Source: Prostheceraeus crozeri (lineage: Eukaryota; Platyhelminthes; Polycladida; Euryleptidae). From it: a stretch of 64,000 nucleotides of DNA. Every line of letters begins with the position of its first letter. The first letter of the stretch is position 1. This document shows positions 9,087 to 18,931 of this stretch, piece by piece. Where the stretch lies: assembly GCA_907163375.1 (NCBI GenBank), contig CAJQUW010003390.1:62001-126000 (forward strand). The letters are read 5' to 3'. The translations under genes and the position numbers were made by a program. The notes under the pieces were generated by a model that was not told the DNA's origin, did not search any database, and saw only the letters and a list, made by a program, of their open reading frames with translations.

Positions 9087-9941
9087 CTAGATAACTTTAT
9101 TAATTGATTGTTGCACTTTATCTATTGCGTCAAGCAGCGTGTGATGTACTTTAATTTCTTTTCTATTAACTTGCATTTTCTGCTGATTAATCTTCAACGC
9201 CGTTTTAAGAGCATTTAACTTAATTTTAAGAACATCTAATTGTCTTTTAACCGAATCTAACTGTTCTTTATTTTCTTTAGAGTTTTCTTGTAAATTTTTC
9301 TTTAATTCATTTTCTAAATTGATTTTAAGAGTTTTCATTTTATCAACTCTTTGATTAAGTGAGTTTACTTCATTTATTATTCTATTCATCTTTTTCATTT
9401 GTTGAGTAATTTTAGAACTTAATTCATCAACACTTTTTTGGAATGTAGTTTGTAACTGCTTTAAATTTTTTTTAATTCTTTCAGGAAGTTTTTCTATTTC
9501 ATCTTCTAATTGTTCTTTTAACATTTTTATCTGATGTTTATTTTTAATGACTGCAGATTTTAAATTTATAGAAAGTAATATTAAAATTTTTGATTGCTCA
9601 GAAATCTTTTTAAAAAGTTTTGCTATATCTGCTTCTAGCTCTCTATCCTTTTTATCAAGTTTTAATAATTTTTCGTTTAATGATTTGTCATTAAGTTTTA
9701 GCAACTTTAATTCATTCATCAGTGGAACCAAAACATCGTTTATATATTTTTCTTTTAAATCATTGATTTGTGTATCAACATATTGTTTATTTGTCAACTC
9801 TGTATTTTGTTGCGGAAGAATAGAAAGATGCAATGGACCAGATAAAACGTCTCCAGTTTTCATGATATAATTTTCTATCTCTATTTCTAATTCACGATTA
9901 TTCGGGATATATGCACCTCCACCAACATTTGGTAACATCAT
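9087..9941 (-). CDS. Long coiled-coil protein with tail-fibre-like N-terminal motif
   Basis: 284 residues, intact; ATG 9941 in TTAAAAAATG context. Residues about 25-58 read MKTGDVLSGPLHL, then a short Gln/Pro linker, then LTNKQYVDTQI. This is the pattern seen in phage tail-fibre and receptor-binding proteins (gain-of-G ... LSGPLxL ... ATxKYVD). Residues 60-280 are nearly continuous heptad-like coiled coil rich in Lys, Leu and Glu. The architecture (head-anchor motif plus long trimer-forming rod) suggests a virion fibre, but no knob domain is visible and the role is inference. It is divergent from the plus-strand gene at 10017. Confidence 0.7.
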   Translation of the reverse strand: MMLPNVGGGAYIPNNRELEIEIENYIMKTGDVLSGPLHLSILPQQNTELTNKQYVDTQINDLKEKYINDVLVPLMNELKLLKLNDKSLNEKLLKLDKKDRELEADIAKLFKKISEQSKILILLSINLKSAVIKNKHQIKMLKEQLEDEIEKLPERIKKNLKQLQTTFQKSVDELSSKITQQMKKMNRIINEVNSLNQRVDKMKTLKINLENELKKNLQENSKENKEQLDSVKRQLDVLKIKLNALKTALKINQQKMQVNRKEIKVHHTLLDAIDKVQQSINKVI

Positions 9942-10016
9942 TTTTTAACAATAAAAAAATAAATTTTACTCTAATAAAAATAAAAAAATAAAATTTTTTC
10001 TAATAAAAATAAGAAA
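9942..10016. promoter_or_regulatory. Divergent promoter region
   Basis: 75 bases of almost pure A/T separate the starts of the fibre-like gene (minus) and the 10017 gene (plus). Both starts abut A-runs. Motifs TAATAAAAATAA repeat twice. Promoter function is inferred from geometry. Confidence 0.5.
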
Positions 10017-12060
10017 ATGGAAAAAGCAAATTTAAAAAAATTATATTCGCCCGCATCATCCTGTTCTTCTTATTCGACGAGATCAACGGGATTTGAAAAT
10101 AAATGTTTTGATAATAATAATAATAATACTATTACAAATCCATGTATAGATGTTAATATTTTATTTCAGTTACAAGCCGAAATATTTAGAGAACAGACTA
10201 AAGGTTTACCTTCTATAGAAACTAATTATTGTTTATTTCCAGGTGATCCATTTATTAAATTTATGGATATTGTTAGTAAATATAATGATGTTGCATATGT
10301 AGAATTAAATAAAGAAAATATGGTTATAATAGGTCATAATAATGTCTATGAATTCATTAGAGCAGTTTTGCCGATTAGTAATACTGATTGGATAGAAACT
10401 AAAATTATTAATTATATTAATATTAAAGAATTAGTTAAAAAATTAAAATCCTTTTCAAAAGAAAAAATTAGATTATTTGTTGATGAACGAAACCAATATA
10501 ATATTCATATCGAGAGTAAAAAGCATAACGAAGAATTATTATGTCAAGTATATTATAGAGATACTATTTATAAACAAGAAACATTAGAAATGCCACAAAG
10601 ATATGATGATGATACATATATAGGATTATATTCAAATTTAAATATTAATTTGTTAAAATCTTATATAAATGGTTTAGCTCAACAAGAGAAAATTTATACA
10701 GCTCCCGCCATTGATATCCGGACAAAACTAAAATTTTGGCATTTTCTACTTTTTGTTTGAAATAAAGCTGTATACCAATAATTTGATCACTCTAGAAGAC
10801 ATTATTTGCATTAATGTGTAATAAACACTTGTAAGCAATGTGGTAAACGCATAATGCCTACCTTGGCATAGATATCTCACCAAAAACCGATATGTACCAC
10901 AATTAAGGTCTACTAGTTATTGCTTGCTAAAATGATGATACACGCTTTTTCTCATCCTGAGTTTCACTGCAGCGATGCTCGAACATCGCACCAAGAAGGC
11001 ACAAGGTCGAAGATCCGTGCATATTTCTTTTATAATCTGTATTTTAAACGCGATCAATAAAGACGTACGGAGCCACCAATAAATTTGGTTCTTCATATCA
11101 ACAATGACTGTGCTCCTGAAAAATCTGATCAACCATATTAACTCATTAATTAAAGTAAAAGAAAAACAGTAGCTATATTATGCCATAATAATGAACAAAC
11201 CATGGAACAATCAATAATACGCATACAGGATTGACATAGATCAACTAACTTACTCTACATTTCAATAATATGACGATTTCTCTGAAAAATCGTTTTTGTC
11301 CGGATATCAATGGCGGGAGCTGTATGTGGACAACACCCTATAAAAGTTTAGATTCTGATAAAAATTCTAAAAATAATAAAAGTTTTAAACATCATGAAAA
11401 TGTGAATTTTAAAGAATCTTATAATAATAATGATGATGTTAATATAGATGATGATAATATAATGATGGTAATATAAATGATGATTCTGAAACATCTGAAA
11501 AAGGTGTAAATGGTAACAAAGATTATAAAAATATTAGTAATTATAAAAATTTAAATGAAGAAAAATTTATATCTCATACTGATGTACATGATATTAATAC
11601 TACATATAATCAAAATTTATCTAAATTTCATTTTCTTACAATTGAAAATAATAATGATGGAATAGTTGAAGATACTGTTAGACAACTATGTATCGGGTCT
11701 ACAAAATTTAAATTAGGATTTACATCTAATCAATTTAAAATTTTATCATCTCTAATAAAAACTAAAACTGATTCAGATTATGGTGGTGTTATTAAATTTT
11801 CCAAAAGAGATCAAAGACCAATATTTTTCTCTATTATATTATTATCAGATAAAAAATGTAATTTAGAGTTAGATATTCCAATAAGAGAATGGTATCCTAT
11901 CAGGGAATGGCATCCTTTACCAAAAAGTGTAATTTATGATGATGATGAAGAATCAATTTATGATGATGATGAAGAATCAATTTATGATGATGAAGAATCA
12001 ATAGTTAGTGAAAATAAATTTAAATTATCTTTTGATAAAACGTTATATGATAAAACTTAA
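10017..12060 (+). pseudogene. Polinton plus-strand gene, possible sliding-clamp-like protein, split by a MITE and a frameshift
   Basis: The gene starts at 10017 (AGAAAATGG). It runs intact to 10698, where a 624-bp MITE is inserted. Removing the MITE and one TA restores the frame, which continues to about 11460. There a frameshift moves to a frame that is open without any ATG to TAA at 12060. Total length would be about 470 residues. The N-terminus is Ser/Asn-rich. The middle (PFIKFMDIVSKYNDVAYVEL, then ENMVIIGHNN, then NINLLKSYI) and a second block (RQLCIGSTKFKLGF, SNQFKILSSL) look like two repeats of a clamp or processivity fold in strand-helix order; this is a low-confidence guess. The C-terminus carries three IYDDDEES repeats. 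Confidence 0.6.
10699..11322. mobile_element. 624-bp Tc1/mariner-like MITE inside a Polinton gene
   Basis: 29-base inverted ends start CAGCTCCCGCCATTGATATC and are flanked by TA on both sides (10697-10698 and 11323-11324). Removing the element and one TA joins the interrupted reading frame exactly. No transposase is present; the internal open frame 10917-11132 is not recognisable. It is less AT-rich than the Polinton around it. Confidence 0.9.
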
Positions 12061-12292
12061 TATGATAAAACTTAATATTATAGAACATTATATGCTAAAA
12101 CTTAATAGAAAATACCAAAATATACGATAAATATATTTTCATATGTAATAAAATTTTTAGATATAATAAGTTTTTAGATGTTATAAAATTTTTAGATGTA
12201 ATAAGTTTTTAGATGTTATAAAATTTTTAGATGTTTTAAAATTTTTAGATGTAATAAAAAAATTATTATTCCCACGTGTCATCATCATCACT
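12061..12292. repeat. AT-rich repeat between converging genes
   Basis: Repeats of TTTTTAGATGTTATAAAA and TATGATAAAACTTAA lie between the stop of the plus-strand gene and the stop of pPolB. Likely a shared terminator region. Nothing else is seen. Confidence 0.7.
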
Positions 12293-13656
12293 TCAATTAC
12301 TCTCACAGACGATTGTTTGAAATATTTCAGCTTGAATATCTTCTCCAATATAAGGTAACATAATTTCATTTTCATCAGGTGCTTGACGTTTAAGAATATT
12401 TATTTGACCAGAAAATTTTTTTTCTTCAGTATTATTATTTTTATCAGGAATACTAATTCCAGTTTCTAAAGATCTTTTCCATGGTTTATTAACTGTAGTC
12501 GATAATGTTTTCACCGAATATAATTTTAGAAAATCTTCTACTTTTACTTTATCTTGTGAATATCCTTTGAATGTTTTCTTTTCACTAAGTCTCCCTTGTT
12601 CATCTACAGTAATACAATATTTTATTTTAGGAGCAATAAACATTGCAAAAATAATTCCACCATTTCCATAATCATTTTTTCTTTGACACAATTCCCCACC
12701 AACATATCCAGCAGCATCTAATTTATTAAAGAGCTCATTAGAAATGTATATTGAATCAGTATCTGTATAATGAATGTATTTTTCGTTGAAACCATTAATT
12801 TCTAAAATAAAGTTATTCATGATTCTTCTAGAGTGAGAAAGAATAAAAGAACCTAAGTGTGATGGCATGAATGACGTCTTCCCATCTTTTACAATATTAG
12901 TTTTGAGAAATTCATCATCTTCCATTTCTACTTTCGCTAAATATTGTTCATCATTTACTTTTTCATAATCTTTTACTTCTTGAGTGAAATTTTTTCTCAA
13001 TGTATTCTCATTCCATAAATGATATTTAGTGGTTGTATCTTTTTGCACAGTTTTGCCATATAGCGAATTCATCAATAATTTAATTAACTCATCACCTACA
13101 GTATTTCCTTCTGTTTTATGTCTTTTTCTCAAATTAAAAAGTTTTTCAATATAATTTTGAAATGGTGAAACTTGATAATTTTTTTCATAAATTATACCAT
13201 CAGTAATATGTAAGATTTTTCCCCCACATCTAACAATTTCTTGTATGTCTACAGAAGTTAATACATCATAACATATACCATTTCTAAACCTGATTACTTT
13301 CACATGAGAATTATTATTTTGATTTTTAACTTTATCTTTTATAGGAACTGGTTGGAAAAACATATCATTCGGATATTGAAACACAACAGAGAATATTCCA
13401 GTTTTAGGTCTAAATGTTTGAGTATTAAATTTATATACTATTTCTCGTTCTTCTTCTTGTCTAAATTTTCTAGCGGATTCGGCTTTAGGGTATTCTAAAT
13501 TTTCATCATACATAGCTGATGGATATAAAGATGTTGCATCAAAAGCCATTAGAAATTCATTTTTTTGTTCAAGTAGTTGATTTGAAATTTTCTAAATTTC
13601 AGTTTTATCTCCTAAATCTCGATACTGTTTCATTAAATCTATTAAATTACTTCCAA

Positions 13657-13715
13657 GGGACAAAGTCCCACCAGCGTAGCGGCCAGGGGACAAAGCCCCA
13701 CCAGCGTTGGGACCA
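13657..13715. repeat. Two tandem GC-rich palindromic units inside pPolB
   Basis: GGGAC-AAA-GTCCC at 13657-13669 is followed by ACCAGCGTAGCGGCCAGG and a second GGGGACAAAGCCCC unit with the same tail. They add a Gly/Pro/Ser-rich loop to the polymerase just before the amber codon. Confidence 0.85.
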
Positions 13716-14430
13716 GGTAAATACTGTTTTAATATTGGTAACAAGATGCTACAAAATGGCGATGTGTATTTTCTTATATTTGCTGAAACTCTTCCACCTT
13801 TAACAGATTTTCTAATATAATTTCTAGTCCATAAATCTATATGAGAATGAATATTTGTATTGTCATTTTGTACGCTTTTCATCCAACCGTTAAATGTTAA
13901 AGCAGAGGATGTCAAATTAGTAGTTATATCTTCACCAACTAAATCTTGCATAACATTATTATATTTGTAGATACAAAAAGCTAAAGAAAGAATATCGTTA
14001 ACTAAATATGGTCTCCATTCAATTTCTTTTTCTTTATAATTTTCATGTGTTATGTCTCTAATTTCATAATTTAATTTACACACATTCATAGGAATTTTAA
14101 AATTCTCACACCATTTAGAAAGACTTGTTTTTACATGTTGATAACTACATTTCATTATAATAGTTTGAAGTGCTAATTTACCTGAAGGTGAATCTTTTTT
14201 CATATTGTTTTTAAATCTAAAAGATTTTTGAATGTATCTACTAACACATTCAGTTGTATAAGGATTTTGTAATGAAGCAGTCAATATTCCTCTTGAAGTT
14301 TTAAGAGGCGGTTTAGATAATTTAAAATTAGCTTTTATCGGAAAATAGGAATCAAAACCTGATGAATTGTGAGCTATTAAAGTTACTCTCGAATAATTAA
14401 ATTTTCCAAGAGTTTTAAAAAATTGATGGA

Positions 14431-14466
14431 TCGGACATACGTCCTCTAGGTTTCCCCCGATCGGAC
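14431..14466. repeat. Diverged GATCGGAC palindromic unit inside pPolB
   Basis: GATCGGAC-ATAC-GTCC followed by CCGATCGGAC. It encodes a short Cys/Pro/Gly insertion between the exonuclease motifs and matches the intergenic units at 6143 and 8975. Confidence 0.75.
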
Positions 14467-15848
14467 ATTCATCATCCTCAGTTCTCGTAAATATTTTCAC
14501 ACAATTTTGAAGTTTATTAAATTCTAATTCAGTTAAATTATTATACTCATTAATCTGTTTTTTAAGTTTTTTAATTTCATCTTCATCTTTTGATCGTTTA
14601 ATTTTAATCATATCACTTAACAAACGTGTTTCTAATTCTTTCAATCTTTGTTTCGGTAAGCAACATATAAATTTATTAAAATTAATAGCTCCTACAGCAT
14701 AAGGAATAGGATAAGCTGTTGAACAGTTAGGATCAGGAAGAGTTTCGAGATCCCAAATATATGTTGAACCATAGTCAATTTTTTTCTTTGTTATGATTTT
14801 ATATGGACGCGTTGTTAGATTTTCATCAGTAACTGTTTTATATATGGGTTTGAAATTATTTTCAATTTCTCTAATAGCTTTTAATTTATGAGATTTATTA
14901 ATTAAACAATAGTGACCAATTGTTGAACCTGTGTGAAAATAATTGTAATAAACATAATTATGAAACGTTTCAATTCCTCTAGGATTTAAATGACGATTGG
15001 CAGGACTATAATATTGAACACATTCTCCAAAATATTTATTGAATTGAGAAAATTTGCAGTTTGACATTACTCCTGTTCTAGATGTGGCTTTCTCTTTATA
15101 TAAAAAATTATTAAACATTTCTTTCATCATTTCTCCTTGTTCTTCATTAAAACCTCGTAAAACATTATAACATTTAATAAAACAAAAATCTTCAGAAGGA
15201 ATATAACAATATTCACCGAAATATTCTTTGATTCTATATTTCATATTAATCCCTGCCCCTCTATGCGATCTTTCTACTAACTTCATTCCAAAATCTTCAT
15301 ATTTAATATTACCTGTAAAAATTCATTCGTTAGCATCGGATTTGTCATCCAGATTCGAAAAGCATGTTTCAAATGATTTTTTATTATAGAAGGTTACGTA
15401 AAAATTTTGAATTATATTTTCCTGATCTTTAACAACTTTTCCAAGTAAATTAATAATTTTACCATTTGCTAAAAGTTTCCGCATATCATTTACTACATTA
15501 ATAAAAGATACATTTTCATATTTAATTTCATTTGGATTAAATAAATTACATAAATCATCACCAAGTTCATCCTTAATTCTTTCATCAAAAAAGATATCAC
15601 TAATAGGAGTTTCTAATATTTCTTTTGTTCCACTTTTCTGCTTTTTAGTATTACGTCTAATACTACGCCTAGTACGTTTCTGTTTTTTAATACGTTTACT
15701 ACGTTTACTATGTTTAATTTGCGGATCAAACTCAGCAGTTTGTTTCTTGATTAATTCATCAATCCTAGACGTTTGTCCGAGAGACATTTCACGATTCATA
15801 TTTTTTAAAAGAAAAAATGAATTTTTACGTAGAACCTCGGTTCCGTTT

Positions 15849-16154
15849 TTACATATACACAGGAATATGTAATTGATGTAATGTTTCTAATTCATGTGTT
15901 GTTAAATGTTCTTTCTTAACCAACCACCATAAATTATTATACGCCAAAAATACTCGGAAACTTCTTAAACAAAGTGGAAAGTCTTTTGTTTTAACATACG
16001 GTTTAATACCATGTTTTGTTTTATAATCTGTAACGAGCGCTACGTATTTATGATGATAATAAAATCTAACTTCTTTCTTCGAATTTACAGGATTTGTAGG
16101 ATGACGATAATCTTTTAAAACTGGTACATGCTCTATCTTATAAGCATTCAACAT
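15849..16154 (-). CDS. Small basic Polinton protein of unknown function
   Basis: 101 residues from ATG 16154, chosen because it sits in the A-run context AAAAATATG shared by neighbouring genes; the frame extends to an earlier ATG at 16178. It is aromatic and basic (RFYYHHKYVALVTDYKTKHG, then KTKDFPLCLRSFRVFLAYNN). No motif is recognised. It lies between pPolB and the ATPase, all on the minus strand, so it probably belongs to the replication or packaging block. The frame is intact. Confidence 0.6.
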   Translation of the reverse strand: MLNAYKIEHVPVLKDYRHPTNPVNSKKEVRFYYHHKYVALVTDYKTKHGIKPYVKTKDFPLCLRSFRVFLAYNNLWWLVKKEHLTTHELETLHQLHIPVYM

Positions 16155-16247
16155 ATTTTTTTTTATTTTTATTAACAAAAAATTTATAAGAAAAAATTAT
16201 TCGGTCACTCCGTTCGATCACTCCGCGAAAATATTTTCTATCGACTT
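16155..16247. other. Short intergenic gap with GC-rich direct repeat
   Basis: Contains two CACTCCG-centred units (GGTCACTCCGTTCG and GATCACTCCGCG) next to the ATPase stop. Nothing else is seen. Confidence 0.5.
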
Positions 16248-17015
16248 TCAGTCAGAGAACAATTGTTCGATAACTCCATCATAAATTTTTTTATCAATAT
16301 TTATTGTGATAAATCCATAATCTTTTGACCAAGCATTGTTACACGATTGTTTAAATTCATCTTTATTTCTTACACATAAATCTCTTAACAAATCACTTAA
16401 GTTTCTTGCATTTATTTCAAATAGTATAAATATGTTTGCATTCTTTCCAATAACACTTCCGTCTAATGAATACATACTTTGTGTTAAATAAAATACACTA
16501 CAGTTATTATGTCTACCTCTTGTGAAATAATTTCTCTGAACTGACTGATTTCTGTCATTAACACAATCATCAAAAATTACACAATGTTTCATTGTTTTAT
16601 CTAGTTTACTAGGATCTTGCATATTACCACTATCATCTATTAATTGTATTTTTATATGCTTATTTTTATTAGATTCTACTAACTGATTATTTTTTGCTGC
16701 TTCTTCACACCACGAACTTATTTCTTCTTCATCTTCAGATTTTTCATATTCTTTGAATAATGAAGCAATTGCTGTTTTTTTAAGATTATCTTCAAATCCA
16801 TATTTTAAAAATTGATAGACGGGTTGTTCTGCTGTTGTTGTATAAATTATAAGATTGTTATAATCCAAAAAATTTGGAGTCGTTAAAATTTTAAATAATA
16901 GATATGTTTTTCCACAACCTGATCTTCCGCAAATAACTGACAAAAATTTATTAGATAAATTTGGATGATGATTAAATTTGAGTTTTTTTTTATTAAATGG
17001 AGGTAGTTCACTCAT
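16248..17015 (-). CDS. ATPase: Genome-packaging ATPase (FtsK/HerA superfamily)
   Basis: 255 residues, intact, starting at ATG 17015 in TTAAAAAATG context. Walker A GRSGCGKT is at residues 30-37, Walker B VIFDDC at about 146-151, followed by the NYFTRGRHNNCSVFYLTQS segment typical of Polinton ATPases (sensor/arginine-finger region). Length and motif order match the family. The enzyme would pump element DNA into preformed capsids. It lies between the minor capsid gene and the 101-aa gene. It is the only core Polinton enzyme here without a visible break. Confidence 0.95.
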   Translation of the reverse strand: MSELPPFNKKKLKFNHHPNLSNKFLSVICGRSGCGKTYLLFKILTTPNFLDYNNLIIYTTTAEQPVYQFLKYGFEDNLKKTAIASLFKEYEKSEDEEEISSWCEEAAKNNQLVESNKNKHIKIQLIDDSGNMQDPSKLDKTMKHCVIFDDCVNDRNQSVQRNYFTRGRHNNCSVFYLTQSMYSLDGSVIGKNANIFILFEINARNLSDLLRDLCVRNKDEFKQSCNNAWSKDYGFITINIDKKIYDGVIEQLFSD

Positions 17016-17122
17016 TTTTTAATAAAAAAATTTATTTTTATTTTATTTTTATTTTTAAAGAGGAAGAAGAAAATTAAACTTCTCTAGCTTCGCGTGGGAG
17101 TTTATACCTCTCGAACGGGAGT

Positions 17123-17915
17123 TTATACCTCTCGAACCAAAAGATCTATCATAATCTCTTCACCTCCAAAATTTATTTCTTGTCCTTTCTCATCAGTGAT
17201 TCTAATGCCAATGTTGTTAATAGTTTTTCTTGTAATAGGAAAATATATTAATGTTTGTGGAATTACATTTAATCCATAACCAATGGGTACAGTAAAAGCT
17301 GGAAAACTGAATATTAAATTTGACAATTTACCATTTATATATCCTCCTTCAATAATGTCACAATGTACAACAATTGAATTTATTTCAGTTATTTTTGGAA
17401 TCTTCTCACCTAAATGATAACCTTGACTATATATAGGTTTGTTTATTAAATCCTAATAGCTTTGACAATGATCTATCATGATTAAAATCAACTTGATGAT
17501 TTTCGTCTAAAGTAAGAGAAAATTTATTAACTGCCGGTTCAACTGCAAAATGTAATTGTTTCTTATCTTTAAATGGTATACCTAAATGTCTCTTAATTTC
17601 ATTTGATATTGATTCAACTTCGTAAGAATCAGGAAGAAAAGTTAATATTTTCCATGTTTTACCTTTATCAGTAGAATATCTAAATTGATCATTCACATCT
17701 TTGATAACGTTTTGAATAGTGTTAAATGTAGAGAAACTAGTCAATGCAATTTGATAATTTTTATTTTGTTCCAAATGTAGAATGGGTTCTAAATTACAAG
17801 TGTGTGATCAAGTAGTTGCTATAATTTTTAACGTCGTACTAAATTTTGATGAACCCAAAATCTCTGTTAGATTTTCTAAATGATTATTAATTTTGTCTAA
17901 ATCTGCTGAACACAT
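17123..17915 (-). pseudogene. mCP: Minor capsid (penton) protein, with one nonsense codon and one frameshift
   Basis: The true start is probably ATG 17915 in CTAAAAAATG context. This frame is interrupted by TGA at 17808-17810 but resumes in the same frame through NYQIALTSFSTFNTIQNV and SLSKLLGFNK. About 17440 the frame shifts to SQGYHLGEKIPKI, IVVHCDII, FPAFTVPIGY, TLIYFPITRK and GEEIMIDLLV, ending at 17123. Block order and total length (about 260 residues) match the Polinton single-jelly-roll minor capsid protein that occupies vertices. Two copies of GGGAGTTTATACCTCTCGAA overlap the 3' end and appear to have altered the last residues. Confidence 0.88.
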
Positions 17916-17983
17916 TTTTTAGTTAAAATTTTAAATAAACATTTTTTATAAAAAAATTAAAAACAACAACATATTTCAGCTAC

Positions 17984-18014
17984 GGGCGAAGCCCTTAAAG
18001 ACATCAGAGATGTC
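17984..18014. repeat. Two adjacent GC palindromes
   Basis: GGGC-GAA-GCCC (17984-17994) and GACATC-AGA-GATGTC (18000-18014) overlap the stop region of the 18004-18825 gene and the gap downstream of it. Confidence 0.85.
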
Positions 18015-18825
18015 TGGTTATACTTTTATAATCCTCTTCATTTAGAATCTTCTTTTCCAGCAGTCTTTTCAATATAGCATGAATTTCATTGAAACTAGAA
18101 TTATGTCCTTCTTTTATTGCAGATATTAAAATATTTAATCTATTTAGTAATTCTTGTGGATCATCTGGTAAAAATACAGTTGTTTCTGTTGTCTGTTTTT
18201 CAGATAAACCTTTTCCTACTTTAACTCCCGTTGATAATAAATTTTCTAATTGTTTATAACGTCTAAGAGATTTTACTGCACCAACTCTATCTAACATAGC
18301 TTTATATTTTATGAGATCTTCTACAGCATAATTATTTAAATCTGCTCCTCTTAAAAGATCAACAAAATTTCTATCTAAATTAAAAGGAGATTTATCTGGT
18401 GAAAAAATTAAACCTCGAAAAGGTTGTGGAAATATTTCTTTTTGTCCGAGATAAAATCTAGGTATTGTTTTTCCATCTATATATGAGATAGAATGTTCAA
18501 ATTGCATAGATTTTGGTAATTTCTTATTAATGTTTGATTCTAGTAATCCATAGTCATCTAATATAGTTTTGTGCTCTGGATCTGTTATATCAATTTGTTT
18601 ATCATTATTTGTAAGTTCTTTTTCAAGAGTTTTAAATGGTTTCATAGTTTTTTCAAAATCAGTTTTTACTTGCTCGGTTTGCTGCATTTGTTCAAACATA
18701 TCAGATTGAATACCAGCTTTTATCATTCTATGTTGAAGATGATTTTCTTTCATAATATTTCTTTGTTTTATTAACTCTTCTAATTGTTTTATTCTTTTAA
18801 AATTATCAGCTCTAATTTTATCCAT
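18004..18825 (-). CDS. Conserved-looking Polinton protein of unknown function
   Basis: 273 residues from ATG 18825 (TTTAAAAATGG), preferred over the longer frame starting at 18891 because of the A-run context. The N-terminal ~80 residues are coiled coil (FKRIKQLEELIKQRN). The middle contains PRFYLGQKEIFPQPFRGL and FVDLLRGADLNNY. The C-terminal block TVFLPDDPQELLNRLNILIS, followed by a short helical hairpin ending EEDYKSI, resembles the end of an uncharacterised protein found in many Polintons. A structural or scaffolding role is possible but unproven. The frame is intact, between the minor capsid and membrane-protein genes. Confidence 0.7.
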   Translation of the reverse strand: MDKIRADNFKRIKQLEELIKQRNIMKENHLQHRMIKAGIQSDMFEQMQQTEQVKTDFEKTMKPFKTLEKELTNNDKQIDITDPEHKTILDDYGLLESNINKKLPKSMQFEHSISYIDGKTIPRFYLGQKEIFPQPFRGLIFSPDKSPFNLDRNFVDLLRGADLNNYAVEDLIKYKAMLDRVGAVKSLRRYKQLENLLSTGVKVGKGLSEKQTTETTVFLPDDPQELLNRLNILISAIKEGHNSSFNEIHAILKRLLEKKILNEEDYKSITRHL

Positions 18826-18931
18826 TTTTAAAATATAATATTTGAATTTTGTGGTAACATTGGAATACAGCAAAAACATTTTACTGAACAAATTATTTTT
18901 TTATTGCTTTCTTGTTTGACATCTTTTCGCT

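Larger units (their letters stand above)
12293..15799 (-). pseudogene. pPolB: Protein-primed family B DNA polymerase (pPolB), with one frameshift and one amber codon
   Basis: Three reading frames add up to about 1165 residues, the normal Polinton pPolB size. Frame 1 (15799-15323, 158 aa) has a basic, nuclear-localisation-like block (KRSKRIKKQKRTRR) and ends close to the start of frame 2; I treat it as the N-terminus separated by a one-base shift near 15322. Frame 2 (15286-13592) holds the 3'-5' exonuclease motifs WDLET (residues 178-182) and AHNSSGFDSY (305-314). A TAG at 13592-13594 is in frame with the third part. Frame 3 (from 13549) has motif A DATSLYPSAMY, motif B LLMNSLYGK and motif C YTDTDS. 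The enzyme would replicate the linear element. GC palindromes at 13657-13715 and 14431-14466 are inserted in frame. Confidence 0.9.

Noticed and set aside
13592..13594. Amber reassignment in the Polinton
   Set aside because: Other genes are broken by frameshifts and deletions, so random decay explains the stops more simply; kept only as a testable finding.
15300..15330. Splice acceptor (TTTTTACAG on the minus strand) joining the 158-aa frame to the polymerase
   Set aside because: No matching donor was found; a one-base shift accounts for the break equally well.
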